Notes: generated by a model not told the origin, from the letters alone. A DNA stretch of 64,000 nt from an uncultured Lachnospiraceae bacterium (GCA_910585295.1 CAJUDE010000021.1:1-64000); one strand, 5' to 3'; positions 7,524 to 15,870 are shown, counted from the first letter of the stretch. Numbers and translations: made by a program.

Positions 7524-9245
7524 CGCCGCCCTCCTTTGTCTGTGACTCATAAATTTCTCTGTAAATCGGGCTGCTCTCCAACAGTTCTTCATGGGCGCCC
7601 ACAGATTCCATCCTGCCGTTATCAAATACCAGAATCCTGTCCGCATCCTGGATTGACGAAATCCTCTGAGCTATGATAATCTTTGTAGTATCTGGTATCT
7701 TCTCCCTGAATGCCTTACGGATCAATCTATCTGTTTTTGTGTCTACGGCGCTCGTGGAGTCATCAAGAATCAGAATTTTAGGGTTCTTCAAAAGCGCCCT
7801 TGCAATGCAGAGCCTCTGTTTCTGCCCGCCGGATACATTTGCCCCGCCCCGTTCGATGTAGGTATCATACCCTGCCGGAAAATCCCGGATAAATTCATCC
7901 GCCTGGGCAAGCCGACACGCATTCATCATTTCTACATCCGTTGCATTCTCTTTGCCCCACCGCAGATTTTCTTTAATCGTACCGGAAAACAAGACATTTT
8001 TCTGCAGAACCATCGCCACACTGTCCCGCAGGCTGGCCATGTCATAATCCTTTACCGGAACGCCGCCAACCCGCACCTCACCCTTTGTGACATCATAAAG
8101 TCTGGGTATCAATGAAGCAAAAGAAGATTTTGCACTCCCGGTTCCGCCAAGAATACCGATTGTCTCTCCTGCATTGATATGAACACTCAAATTAGTGATT
8201 ACTTCCTTATTGGGATTTGACGGATACGCAAAACTTACCTGTTCAAAATCAACAGAACCATCCGCAACTTCCGTGATGGCATGGGGTATATTAAACAAAT
8301 CCGGTCTTTCTGTAAGGACCTCTGAAATCCTCTCACCCGACGCCCTTGACATAATAAGCATCACAAAACCATAGATGCCATCATCAGGCTCATGAGGATA
8401 TTGATAACGTATGTAAACATACTCATAAGCTGCCCCTCTGTCAGACTCCCCGCAATGATCATTTTTGCGCCCATCCATGAAATCAGCAAGATGCATGAAT
8501 ACATGGAAAACTGCATGACAGGGGAATTCAGTGCAAGCAGTTTCTCCGCACTTACAAACAGGCTTCGGATTTTCCCGCTTTCCGTCTCAAACCGTCCAAT
8601 CTCATGATCTTCACGCACAAAGGACTTCACTACCCGCATTCCGTTTACATTCTCCTGAACCTTTGCATTCAATTCGTCGTATTCATGGAAAACCTTCCTT
8701 AAAGTCGGATTTGCCTTTGATGAAATCAAGGCAAGCACCGCTGCCAGACAGATAATCACTACCAGGAAAATCAGAGCGAAACGAGGATGTATCATAAACG
8801 TCATTGCCATTGCGCTGACCAGCATAATTGGCGCCCTCACGCAGACGCGGATTGACATTTGAAATGCCTGCTGTACATTCATCACGTCTGTCGTCATTCT
8901 GGTTACAAGCCCTGCCGTTGAAAACTTGTCTATATTGGAAAAGGAGAATGTCTGTATCCTTTCATACATAGCCTGTCTCAGATTCATGGCAAATCCAGAA
9001 CTGGCTCTGGACGCCGTCTTTCCGGATTCTATCCCAAAAAATAACGCCAATCCAGCCATCACAATCATTGCTGCCCCAATCAGGCATACCAGTTTTAAAT
9101 TCTGCCCTGCCAAACCATAATCTATGATCGCTGCCATCGCCAAAGGAATAATGACCTCCATAATGACCTCTAAAACAACGAACATCGGAGTGAGGATGGC
9201 ATCCCTTTTGTAATCCCCAATTTGTTTCAAAAGTGTTTTAAACAT
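7504..9245 (-). pseudogene. ABC exporter half with degenerate ATP site, frameshifted
   Basis: Two overlapping frames together make one exporter half. The first encodes the membrane domain up to ILMSLMMASMVL; the second resumes at FVMLIMSRASGER and carries the ATPase domain. Related proteins read continuously through this join. Adding one base to the four-A run at 8365-8368 restores the frame, so this is a one-base deletion or a sequencing error. The ATPase has the marks of a degenerate site: GSAKS in Walker A, Asp-Asp in place of Asp-Glu (ILILDDSTSAVD) and Gln in the switch (IIAQRISS), with an intact VSGGQ signature for the partner's site. The full-length product would be about 580 residues. 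Confidence 0.85.
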
Positions 9246-9289
9246 ACATGCCTCCTGTTTTCAATAATCCCTAAAATACATTTCCTGCC

Positions 9290-9644
9290 TTATGAATCCT
9301 GATGCATACTTTTCCAGGCATCTTCTATTATGGAAACACATTTTTCAATCCCAAACACGCTGCTATCCAGACATAAATGATAATTAAACGAATTCCCCCA
9401 TTTCTGGTCTGTATAATATCGGTAATGGTCCGCACGCAGTTTGTCCCTCCTTGTAATCAAATCTTCTGTGTTTCCCTCTAAAAACTGCCTTCTCTCCATA
9501 CAGTGCCTCTTTTTAAATTTCATATCTGCATGGATAAAGACATTCAAAACATCCTTTTTTGTCCCGCAAAATATAATCTGCACACCTTCCTACAATCACA
9601 CATGGTTCTTTTTCTGCTAGCTCTTTTATAATCTTTGCCTGCAT
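9290..9644 (-). pseudogene. Cytidylate-kinase-like protein, N-terminally truncated and frameshifted
   Basis: The remnant begins at an ATG after AGGAGG and reads IIKELAEKEPCVIVGRCADY, then VLNVFIHADM, ending in HLCLDSSVFGIEKCVSII. This is the second half of the cytidylate kinase-like family (about 200 residues when intact). The N-terminal P-loop half is missing, and the preceding MATE gene occupies its place. The two parts are in different frames: a six-T run at 9555-9560 has one base too many. Both faults suggest a dead gene, although a homopolymer sequencing error could explain the frameshift alone. Confidence 0.7.
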
Positions 9645-9653
9645 AAGTACCTC

Positions 9654-11012
9654 CTAAATTTTTTTCCAGTATAATTTCAACATAATCAAAGTCGTTATAA
9701 AAGCCAACACGTCTGCCAGCGGGCCTGCCCATAATGCCCCTTCCACCCCTAATACCAGCGGCAGCAATAAGGTCGCTGGGAGCAAATAAACAATCTGGCG
9801 GGACAAAGAAAGGATAGTTGCCTGTGTTGGTTTTCCGATAGCCTGGAAGAAAACACCCGTTGCCATCTGCAGCCCGTTGATCGGACACGCCAGAAGGAAA
9901 AAACGAAAACATTTCACCGCAAACTCATTATACAGTTCCGATTCTGAACCAAACAGCTGGACAATGCTCATAGGCGCAAACTGGAATACCACAAATGCCA
10001 GGATTAAAACGATTGTAGATACCGTCAAGATAATGCGGTATGCCTGCTTCACCCTGCCCTTCTGCCCGCTTCCATAATTGTACCCGAAGATAGGCTGCGC
10101 CCCTGTGGCCAGCCCAAGCAGTACAGCGGAAACAATCTGGTTTACTTTCATGGTAATGCCGATGGTTGTCAGCGGGATCTCTGCCCCATATTTCGATTCT
10201 GCTCCATAAGACACCAGTATGTTATTTGTAACCGCCATGACAAGCACAATGGAAATCTGTGTGATAAAACTGGATACCCCAAGGCTGCTGGCCTTTGCCA
10301 GAACCTTTCCGGAAACGCAGAAACAATCTTTATCCAGCTTGATGCTCTTAAACTTCCAGATATATGCAAAATACAGAAACGCATTCAGTATCTGTCCCGC
10401 AATCGTTGCCCAGGCTGCTCCCTTTACGCCCCAATGGAAAACAAAAATAAAAATCGGATCAAGGATGATGTTGGTAATGCATCCCACAAGCAATCCTGCC
10501 ATGCTGTATTTCGGGCTGCCATCCGCGCGGATCATACCCGCCATACCGGAATCAATGGAAGAAAACAAAATCCCATAGGAAATAATGCGTCCATAATCCA
10601 TTGCATACGGCAGGATACCTTCTGTCGCGCCAAATAAAACACATAAAGGCTCCAAAAACAGGTTAAACAGGACACAGAGAACAATGCCCGCAATTACCAT
10701 GACAGATATGGAACACCCAACGCCTCTGGCTGCTGATTTTTCGTCTCCTTCGCCAAGTTTCAGGCTCAGGTACGCTGCAGCGCCATCGCCAATAAGCAGG
10801 CTTACTGCAATAGCGATTACCGTCATCGGCATGACAACATTTGTAGCGCCGTTCCCAAGATACCCTACCCCCTGCCCGATAAAAATCTGGTCAACGATGT
10901 TATACAGTGCGTTGACCACCATAGAAATGATGCTCGGAACAGCAAACGTAAGTACCAGTTTTTCAATTCGTTCTGTACCAAGTGGATTTGTTTTTGTTAC
11001 TGTTGAATCCAT
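9654..11012 (-). CDS. MATE-family efflux transporter
   Basis: A 452-residue, 12-helix membrane protein of the multidrug and toxin extrusion family. The N-terminal LGTERIEKLVLTFAVPSI and the repeated ALYNIVDQIFIG and GATGAQPIFGYNYG-like segments (GLATGAQPIFGYNYGSG) are typical of the NorM/DinF-like bacterial branch. It would export cationic drugs in exchange for sodium or protons. TTAGGAGGTAAAA provides the ribosome binding site. It lies between a MarR gene upstream and the ABC exporter pair downstream, all on the minus strand, so the set looks like a drug-resistance cluster under MarR control. Confidence 0.93.
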   Translation of the reverse strand: MDSTVTKTNPLGTERIEKLVLTFAVPSIISMVVNALYNIVDQIFIGQGVGYLGNGATNVVMPMTVIAIAVSLLIGDGAAAYLSLKLGEGDEKSAARGVGCSISVMVIAGIVLCVLFNLFLEPLCVLFGATEGILPYAMDYGRIISYGILFSSIDSGMAGMIRADGSPKYSMAGLLVGCITNIILDPIFIFVFHWGVKGAAWATIAGQILNAFLYFAYIWKFKSIKLDKDCFCVSGKVLAKASSLGVSSFITQISIVLVMAVTNNILVSYGAESKYGAEIPLTTIGITMKVNQIVSAVLLGLATGAQPIFGYNYGSGQKGRVKQAYRIILTVSTIVLILAFVVFQFAPMSIVQLFGSESELYNEFAVKCFRFFLLACPINGLQMATGVFFQAIGKPTQATILSLSRQIVYLLPATLLLPLVLGVEGALWAGPLADVLAFITTLIMLKLYWKKI

Positions 11013-11058
11013 TTTTACCTCCTAACTTAAAACACATGATGAACATAAGCATAAAATC

Positions 11059-11502
11059 CTATCCGTATCTGTTTCCCCTTTCTGTTAATTCCATATTTTC
11101 CTGCATTTTTTTCAGCACATTAGAGAAAATTCTTAATTCTTCTTCCCCAATTCCTGCCGTCAGTCTTTTTTCCAACAGAGCAATATGCCTCTCAACCTGC
11201 TCCTTCATTTCCACCGTATGTGTGGTGGGCAGTATCCTTTTCAAACGGTTATCAGAGGAAACCTTTTCCCTGCGTATAAAATCCTGTGCCTCCATTTTCT
11301 TCAAAAGTGTGGAAACAGACGCGCTCCGTATGTTCAGTTCCTCTTCTATATCTTTCTGATAAATCTCCCTGTCTGGATATGACACCAGTACAAAATTCAA
11401 GATTCGGATCTGCGCCCCGCAACGCCCTGTTGTCGTATCAAAAACTCTTTTTATCTGATTGGCCAGCCCCAGAACAGAACCAGCACACTGTTTTCCATCC
11501 AT
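11059..11502 (-). CDS. MarR-family transcriptional regulator
   Basis: A 147-residue winged-helix regulator. The DNA-binding part is QKDIEEELNIRSASVSTLLKKMEAQDFI (residues about 53-80), followed by the wing region around RREKVSSDNRLKRILPT, which in MarR proteins contacts the minor groove. Flanking helices would form the dimer. The start is at MDGKQC; the upstream AAAGAAAGAG is a weak ribosome binding site. The gene directly precedes the MATE gene and the ABC pair and probably represses them, with induction by a toxic ligand. Confidence 0.9.
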   Translation of the reverse strand: MDGKQCAGSVLGLANQIKRVFDTTTGRCGAQIRILNFVLVSYPDREIYQKDIEEELNIRSASVSTLLKKMEAQDFIRREKVSSDNRLKRILPTTHTVEMKEQVERHIALLEKRLTAGIGEEELRIFSNVLKKMQENMELTERGNRYG

Positions 11503-11505
11503 AGG

Positions 11506-11652
11506 TCACATCTCTTTCTTTAAACTGATGTAGAAAAAGGCGGCCAATTCATTTTCCAATGCATCGCAGTCTGCAGCCTCTCCTATCATTTCAAGTGTCA
11601 TATTGTGGGAACACCCCATTTGCAAAACTCCCACCAGGCTTTTACAATTCTG
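11506..11652 (-). pseudogene. C-terminal relic of a PTS HPr protein
   Basis: The minus strand reads QNCKSLVGVLQMGCSHNMTL and continues into EMIGEAADCDALENELAAFF before a stop three bases ahead of the MarR start. The K-S-L-x-G-V-L segment is the Ser46 region of HPr, and the rest fits its last helix. The N-terminal half with His15 is missing and the frame runs back into groEL sequence. An internal ATG at 11619 with GGGAG eight bases before it could still make a 37-residue peptide whose stop lies next to marR, which has a weak ribosome binding site. The HPr assignment is by eye. Confidence 0.5.
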
Positions 11653-12037
11653 TTTCTGTATCTGCCCCGATACGGATCACAGCCACGCCGCCTGCCATCT
11701 TTGCCACACGCCCCCGCAGCAATATTTTTCAGTCCCTCCCGGACTAACGCCTGCGTCAGCACCGTCGCCGTAGTAGTGCCGTCCCCGGCGGTATCATTTG
11801 TTTTGGCAGCAACCTCCTTCACAAGCTGCGCCCCATGTTTTCGTAACGGTCCCCCAGTTCGATTTCCTTTGCAATCGTCACGCCGTCATTAGTGATTAAT
11901 GGTGCGCCGTAGGTTTTATCCAGCACCACATTTCTTCCTTTCGGCCCAAGCGTAATCTTTACCGTATCTGCCAGCTTATCTACGCCTGCTTCCATTTTCT
12001 TCCTTGCCGCAATATCAAAACTAATTTCCTTTGCCAT
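11642..12037 (-). pseudogene. groEL: groEL relic (chaperonin), frameshifted with internal deletion
   Basis: The N-terminus is excellent GroEL: MAKEISFDIAARKKMEAGVD, then TLGPKGRNVVLDK and ITNDGVTIAKEIEL. After YENMG the frame breaks; one missing G at about 11829 would restore QLVKEVAAKTNDTAGDGTTT. After the segment LKNIAAGA the sequence jumps to RVAKMAGGVAVIRIGADTET, which lies some 250 residues further on in intact GroEL, and then stops. About 130 of roughly 540 residues remain. It lacks an adjacent groES. The upstream CIRCE operator is intact, so transcription may still respond to heat although the product is dead. Confidence 0.9.
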
Positions 12038-12087
12038 GATTCAATTCCTTCTTTCTTTTAAACTTTATCCTGCCTTTCTATTTATTG

Positions 12088-12114
12088 TTAGCACTCTTTT
12101 TTCATGAGTGCTAA
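12088..12114. promoter_or_regulatory. CIRCE operator (HrcA binding site)
   Basis: The inverted repeat TTAGCACTC, nine bases, GAGTGCTAA matches the CIRCE consensus exactly. It sits about 50 bases before the groEL relic. In Firmicutes this operator is bound by the heat-shock repressor HrcA. The repressor gene is not in this window. Confidence 0.95.
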
Positions 12115-12209
12115 CCTTTGCAATACCTATTAAAACACAACTGCTCTTGAAAGTGAAGTGAAAATATGGTATTATCAATGACGAAAACGCAATAATTGAG
12201 GTGAAACCC

Positions 12210-13088
12210 ATGAATACAGACCAATTAAAGAGCTTTATCCAGGTTGCCGAAAACCTGAATTTTGCGAGAGCTGCTGAAATTTTAAAGATTACCCAGTCAG
12301 CCGTTTCCCGGCAGATCCATTCGCTGGAAGATGAACTTGAGACAAAACTTCTCCACCGCACCACCAGAACAGTCACCCTTACCCCTGCCGGAATCAGTTT
12401 TCTGGAAGATGCGAAAAATATTATGGGCAGGCTAAAGATTGCCGAACAGAAACTAAAGCGCCACCAAAGCATGAATCTGCAGGTCTTAACGATAGGCTGC
12501 CAGAGTGAGGCTAACCTGGACCTGCTTTGTAAGATACTGGAATCCTGCAGGGAGCAGATACCAGAACTATATCCTTTTTTGAAAGTGATCCCCCACAGAT
12601 CCATTTTAAATCTCTTCTACCAGGAAGAACTGGATCTGCTGTTTGGATTCCAGGATGATATCCCAATAAAGAACGATACGGTCTACAAAGAATTATTCCG
12701 GATACCGCTATGCTGTATCGTTTCCGCCACACACCCCTATGCTGCCAGGTCTGAACTTGCAAAGGAGGAATTATATCTGGAGAATGTCGTTGTCTGCAAT
12801 TCCTATGCGATACCTTCTAGCGCTGCCGAAATGCAGAACCAGATTTCACAACACATTTTGCCGGAATCCACCTATATGTGCGAAAACCTGCAGGTACTTC
12901 TTACTCTTGTAAGAGCCGGCTATGGCTGCTCCGTCCTTCCACAAATGAATTTTATAAACTCGGATATCTGTTCTATTCCCTTAAAGGACAGCGAGCCTTT
13001 ATCCTATGGCCTCTTTTTTAAGAAAAGCTCACAAAACCCTCTTTTAAAAAAATTCATTTCTATTGCCGCAAACGCCCCTTACCATTAA
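12210..13088 (+). CDS. LysR-family transcriptional regulator
   Basis: A 292-residue LysR protein. The N-terminal winged helix reads MNTDQLKSFIQVAENLNFAR and SAVSRQIHSLEDEL; the rest is a periplasmic-binding-protein-like effector domain (about residues 90-290). The ATG with GAGG eight bases upstream is chosen over a GTG three codons earlier. The nearest divergent gene is the groEL relic, so its usual target is unclear. It is followed by the repeat-filled gap rather than by an obvious partner gene. Confidence 0.92.
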   Translation: MNTDQLKSFIQVAENLNFARAAEILKITQSAVSRQIHSLEDELETKLLHRTTRTVTLTPAGISFLEDAKNIMGRLKIAEQKLKRHQSMNLQVLTIGCQSEANLDLLCKILESCREQIPELYPFLKVIPHRSILNLFYQEELDLLFGFQDDIPIKNDTVYKELFRIPLCCIVSATHPYAARSELAKEELYLENVVVCNSYAIPSSAAEMQNQISQHILPESTYMCENLQVLLTLVRAGYGCSVLPQMNFINSDICSIPLKDSEPLSYGLFFKKSSQNPLLKKFISIAANAPYH

Positions 13089-13259
13089 CGGCCAAAAGCG
13101 ATATGGATACCAGAAAGTACCTGTATCGCTTTTTCGCTCAATGTACCTCTTCCCTTTTACTTTTGAAACAACTACCATTTCGTTCTATTTCTTCATACAG
13201 GGAAAGCAATATCTTTTTGACTGATTATATGGACAGTTAAAGCACTGACTTAGTGCACA

Positions 13260-13314
13260 TCCCTATTTTTATCTTATAGGAAAAATACTTTCACGCTTTC
13301 ATGTAACTGGCATT
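13260..13314 (+). repeat. Partial copy of repeat B
   Basis: GCACATCCCTA and then TTTTTATCTTATAGGAAA match the left arm of the B hairpin found at 16059 and 36576, followed by a diverged centre with ACGCTTT. The right arm is lost where repeat A begins. The 13.1-13.77 kb gap is filled almost entirely by such repeats and hairpins. Confidence 0.6.
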
Positions 13315-13326
13315 TCCGCTAAAGTC

Positions 13327-13460
13327 AAATACCCCGCAGCAAGCTGGGGCTGGCCTAGCTTGTTCTTTTCTCCCCAAGGGGCGGGGTATTTGCACCTACA
13401 GGGCGCTTACATTCGTCAAATATCCGCGCAAGCGCGGCTGCTTGGCTCATTGCTCATGGG
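13327..13460 (+). repeat. Repeat A, copy 1
   Basis: It opens with an 11-base stem AAATACCCCGC that pairs perfectly with GCGGGGTATTT at 13381-13391, enclosing an inner CCCC/GGGG hairpin. A second module follows: ATATCCGCGCAAGCGCGGC and TGCTTGGCTCATTGCTC. It is nearly identical to copy 2 about 315 bases downstream. No reading frame is conserved between copies, so this is a structured non-coding repeat. Confidence 0.85.
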
Positions 13461-13466
13461 AAGAAC

Positions 13467-13493
13467 AAAGAATCCTGCGAAGCAGGATTCTTT
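13467..13493. terminator. Stem-loop, terminator-like
   Basis: AAAGAATCCTGC pairs perfectly with GCAGGATTCTTT around a three-base loop. The same stem occurs after the DUF134-NifX gene. A further perfect 9-base stem, CTGCGGCGG with CCGCCGCAG at 13496-13538, follows. It lies about 380 bases beyond the LysR gene. Confidence 0.5.
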
Positions 13494-13549
13494 GCCTGCG
13501 GCGGGTCGCTTTAGCGGCATATTTCTTTTCCGCCGCAGCGTGATAATTG

Positions 13550-13597
13550 TTTTTTATTTTATAGGGAATCCGAAGTAATTTCCTATAAAATAAAAAA
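13550..13597. repeat. B-type hairpin variant
   Basis: TTTTTTATTTTATAGG pairs perfectly with CCTATAAAATAAAAAA around a 16-base loop. It has the ATAGG/CCTAT core of the repeat B hairpin, but both arms differ from the other copies in matching ways (TTTTATAGG with CCTATAAAA here, TCTTATAGG with CCTATAAGA elsewhere). That is compensatory change. Confidence 0.65.
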
Positions 13598-13641
13598 CAA
13601 AGGCTCCCATAAGGAACCCTTGCCTCTTTCTAGTTTTAGCC

Positions 13642-13772
13642 AAATACCCCGCAGCAAGCTGGGGCTGGCCTAGCTTGTTCTTTCCTCCCCAAGGGGCGGG
13701 GTATTTGCGCCTACAGGGCGCTTACATTCGCCAAATATCCGCGTGCACGGCTGCTTGCCTCATTGCCCTCAG
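13642..13772 (+). repeat. Repeat A, copy 2
   Basis: Same outer stem AAATACCCCGC with GCGGGGTATTT (13696-13706) and same second module as copy 1, with a small change to CCGCGTGCACGG. Its last bases run into the stop codon of the membrane-protein gene ending at 13769, so the element borders, and may have replaced, that gene's original 3' end. Confidence 0.85.
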
Positions 13773-14083
13773 AAATAAACCACCCCGTATTGGGCATAAT
13801 ACTCCATACAGTATTCCAAAACCCCCATACCCACTGCAAAGCATGCCAGCAGCAACACAAGCAATATTGCGCCTTTGTCATATTTGAGGATTTCGTCCCC
13901 GCCCTCTCCCTGCCTGATATTGGAAGCGACCATTTCCCCGCCCAAAGAAATTAAAATCAATGGCCACAATTTCATAATAACCCCCAAAGACAGCGGCGGG
14001 TAGAACATATGGACCATAAATAATATTCCAAAAAATATCATCAAAATTCCACATGTTACGCTTCCTACCCTTCTGACCCTCAT
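13769..14083 (-). CDS. Small membrane protein, LiaI/LiaF-like (DUF5668-type)
   Basis: A 104-residue protein with three hydrophobic helices: about residues 8-28, 34-50 and 70-90. The opening RRVGSVTCGILMIFFGILF and the WPLILISLGGEM motif fit the LiaI-LiaF-like transmembrane family. It is the last gene of the ECF sigma operon and overlaps the preceding gene by four bases. Its C-terminal codons lie next to a repeat A copy. In other bacteria such proteins help sense envelope stress; that role here is inference. Confidence 0.65.
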   Translation of the reverse strand: MRVRRVGSVTCGILMIFFGILFMVHMFYPPLSLGVIMKLWPLILISLGGEMVASNIRQGEGGDEILKYDKGAILLVLLLACFAVGMGVLEYCMEYYAQYGVVYF

Positions 14084-14616
14084 TTCATCAGCTCCTTCCC
14101 CTCATCTTCCTTTTGGTCCAGCTCCCGTTTCTTGCCCCGGATCAAATGCAAGCCGCCAATAATCAGCAATACGCTTACGCCTACCTGTGGCACACTGTCC
14201 ATAATATCCCAATAAATTTCATTTGGGATCAACCAGCGTAAATAATCCATTGTATAATCCCATAACATGGCAACGCCAATAATAATCAAAGCGGCTGCAA
14301 GGAGGTTGCTCTGCTTCTGGTTCCATTGTTCCATTGGAAGCATTTTGCTCAAATGGAACAGGTAATCATCTTCTAACGCGTAAAACTCTTCGTCTGCCAT
14401 CCCACGGATATTGTGTACATTGAAAAAGCTGTAGCACCACAGAATTGGCAATATGAAAAGCACCGGCCCCATATTTAAAAATGCCGCAAGGAAAATCAAT
14501 ACCCAAAACAGCGACATAATGCTGACCCCTTGTTTCATAAATCCCATATACATTTCCCCTGCGCCTGGTATCAAAGAAAAGCAAAGGGTGAAAAATCCAT
14601 TTTTCTTTCTTGTCAT
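14080..14616 (-). CDS. Multi-pass membrane protein of the sigma operon
   Basis: A 178-residue protein with hydrophobic helices near residues 8-25, 30-48, 52-66, 105-120 and 140-160. The N-terminal FFTLCFSLIPGAGEMYMGFM is a motif seen in TM2-like and related Firmicute membrane proteins. It ends in a charged tail (KKRELDQKEDEGK). It overlaps genes on both sides by four bases, so its product is made together with the anti-sigma-like protein. The exact function is not known. Confidence 0.65.
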   Translation of the reverse strand: MTRKKNGFFTLCFSLIPGAGEMYMGFMKQGVSIMSLFWVLIFLAAFLNMGPVLFILPILWCYSFFNVHNIRGMADEEFYALEDDYLFHLSKMLPMEQWNQKQSNLLAAALIIIGVAMLWDYTMDYLRWLIPNEIYWDIMDSVPQVGVSVLLIIGGLHLIRGKKRELDQKEDEGKELMK

Positions 14617-15194
14617 CTTGTTACCTCCTGATTCCTCTCATTTTCAGATCCATCCATCCCTATACGGAATATTCCTCTGCTAAGGTCATTTAGCAGCCCT
14701 GTGACCTCTGTGCTATGGCGCCTTAATTTCCCCACCACGCCTTCTTCCCTTTTCTTGCTTTCCTCCCTATCTTGTGACTGCTCCACTTGCTGGCTGCCTG
14801 ACGGCCCCAAGTCCAAATCCTGGACATTGGCGGTGACAGTCAGCAGGAATATGGAAGCTACAACGGCAAGCCCCACCTTCAGGCTGTATAGGGCAAGCTG
14901 CACCTGCCTGGAAGTCTCTTTCCATTTTATGGACGCCTGTATATCTAAGCGGTGGGCCCTATCCATAACCTCCTCTTTCAGATAACTTGGCGGCTCGTCT
15001 AAAACCCCTTCTTCCATCCAATTCCCAAATTGTTCCGCACAGAAGGTGCAAGCTCCGATGTGGGCAAAAAAACCTTCCTCTTTTGCCCCTTCCAGCTTCC
15101 CTTCCTGCCAGTTGCAGAACTGATCCTTGGTGATATGTGCCGATGGCAATGTATTGCCACATTGTATAAGTTCATCTTTGTGCTTTTTCGTCAT
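14613..15194 (-). CDS. Putative anti-sigma factor with zinc-finger-like domain
   Basis: A 193-residue protein. The N-terminal part has a CNWQEGKL and HIGACTFCAEQF pattern (H46, C50, C53), the H-x3-C-x2-C core of anti-sigma zinc-binding domains. One membrane helix follows at about residues 107-123, then a charged segment outside. This layout fits a membrane anti-sigma factor that holds the ECF sigma encoded just upstream. The two genes overlap by four bases (ATGA), which keeps their amounts matched. What signal releases the sigma factor is not visible. Confidence 0.75.
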   Translation of the reverse strand: MTKKHKDELIQCGNTLPSAHITKDQFCNWQEGKLEGAKEEGFFAHIGACTFCAEQFGNWMEEGVLDEPPSYLKEEVMDRAHRLDIQASIKWKETSRQVQLALYSLKVGLAVVASIFLLTVTANVQDLDLGPSGSQQVEQSQDREESKKREEGVVGKLRRHSTEVTGLLNDLSRGIFRIGMDGSENERNQEVTR

Positions 15195-15700
15195 CTCGCC
15201 GCCCTCCCTTCCATTATTTTCCGAATCATCGCTTTTGCCCGGTAAATCTGGGTCTGGATTGTCTTTATCCCCTTTTCTGACTCCTGGGCAATTTCCCGCG
15301 CTGTCTTCTCATAGCAAAAGTGTTCGGTAGCCACTTCCTTATAGGGGCTTTTCAAGCTTTGACAGATAGTGTAGACATATTCTTTGGATTCCTGCTTTAA
15401 ATAGGCTTCCTCCGGGCCTGCGCCGCCATCCTTTAATTCTTCAAAATACGCATCTTCTTTTGGCTCGCTGCGCCGTTTGGCGCTTTTCAGAAAATCAAGC
15501 CCTTTGTTGGTCGCAATTTTGCAAATCCATGCCTTTTCATAATCCCTTTGAAAACTGGCAAGGTTCTTATAAACGGATAAAAAAGTTTCCTGGGTCAAAT
15601 CTTCTGCATCAAACTGGTTCCCTGCCATCTTAAAACATATGGAATATACAAGCCTTTCATATGTTTCTAACAGATAACCAAAATATTCTTCCTTATCGAT
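15191..15700 (-). CDS. ECF RNA polymerase sigma factor, apparent AUC start
   Basis: Region 2 is FDAEDLTQETFLSVYKNLAS and KAWICKIATNKGLDFLK; region 4 is CYEKTAREIAQESEKGIKTI and YRAKAMIRK. The conserved sequence extends upstream of the first ATG (15628) through DKEEYFGYLLETYERLVYSI, and the frame closes at a TGA just above it. No ATG, GTG or TTG exists in that stretch. An ideal AAAGGGGG site lies eight bases before an ATC codon, exactly where relatives have ATG followed by DKEEY. I therefore place the start at this ATC, giving 169 residues, a normal ECF length. The alternative is a mutated start with a shortened or absent product. Confidence 0.75.
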   Translation of the reverse strand: MDKEEYFGYLLETYERLVYSICFKMAGNQFDAEDLTQETFLSVYKNLASFQRDYEKAWICKIATNKGLDFLKSAKRRSEPKEDAYFEELKDGGAGPEEAYLKQESKEYVYTICQSLKSPYKEVATEHFCYEKTAREIAQESEKGIKTIQTQIYRAKAMIRKIMEGRAAR

Positions 15701-15784
15701 TTTATCCGCCCCCTTTCACCGCTTCACTATCTGTTCATTTATTATAACGAACTAGCGCCGCGGCTGACTTCAACTTTTTATTTT

Positions 15785-15870
15785 TATTTCCGCGAGCAAT
15801 GAGCCAAGCAGCCGCGCTTGCGCGGATATTTGGCGAATGCCGCGAGGGTAAGTGCCCTGCGGGGTATTTG
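15785..15870 (-). repeat. Repeat A, copy 3 (inverted, shortened)
   Basis: On the minus strand it reads AAATACCCCGCAG, GGCACTTAC, ATTCGCCAAATATCCGCGC and AAGCGCGGCTGCTTGGCTCA, the same order as copies 1 and 2 but without the inner GGGG stem-loop. It lies just upstream of the sigma operon, next to repeat B. Confidence 0.8.

Noticed and set aside
13360..13578. Paired plus-strand frames beginning MFFSPQGAGYLHLQ and, at 13675, MFFPPQGAGYLRLQ
   Set aside because: They lie in the two repeat A copies; similarity comes from the repeat and the frames diverge after the unit.
13327..13772. CRISPR array
   Set aside because: Only two units about 315 bases apart, with internal structure and no short regular spacers.
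15191..15628. Sigma factor starting at the first ATG
   Set aside because: That start would delete about 24 conserved residues of region 2 and has no ribosome binding site; the ATC with an ideal site upstream fits better.
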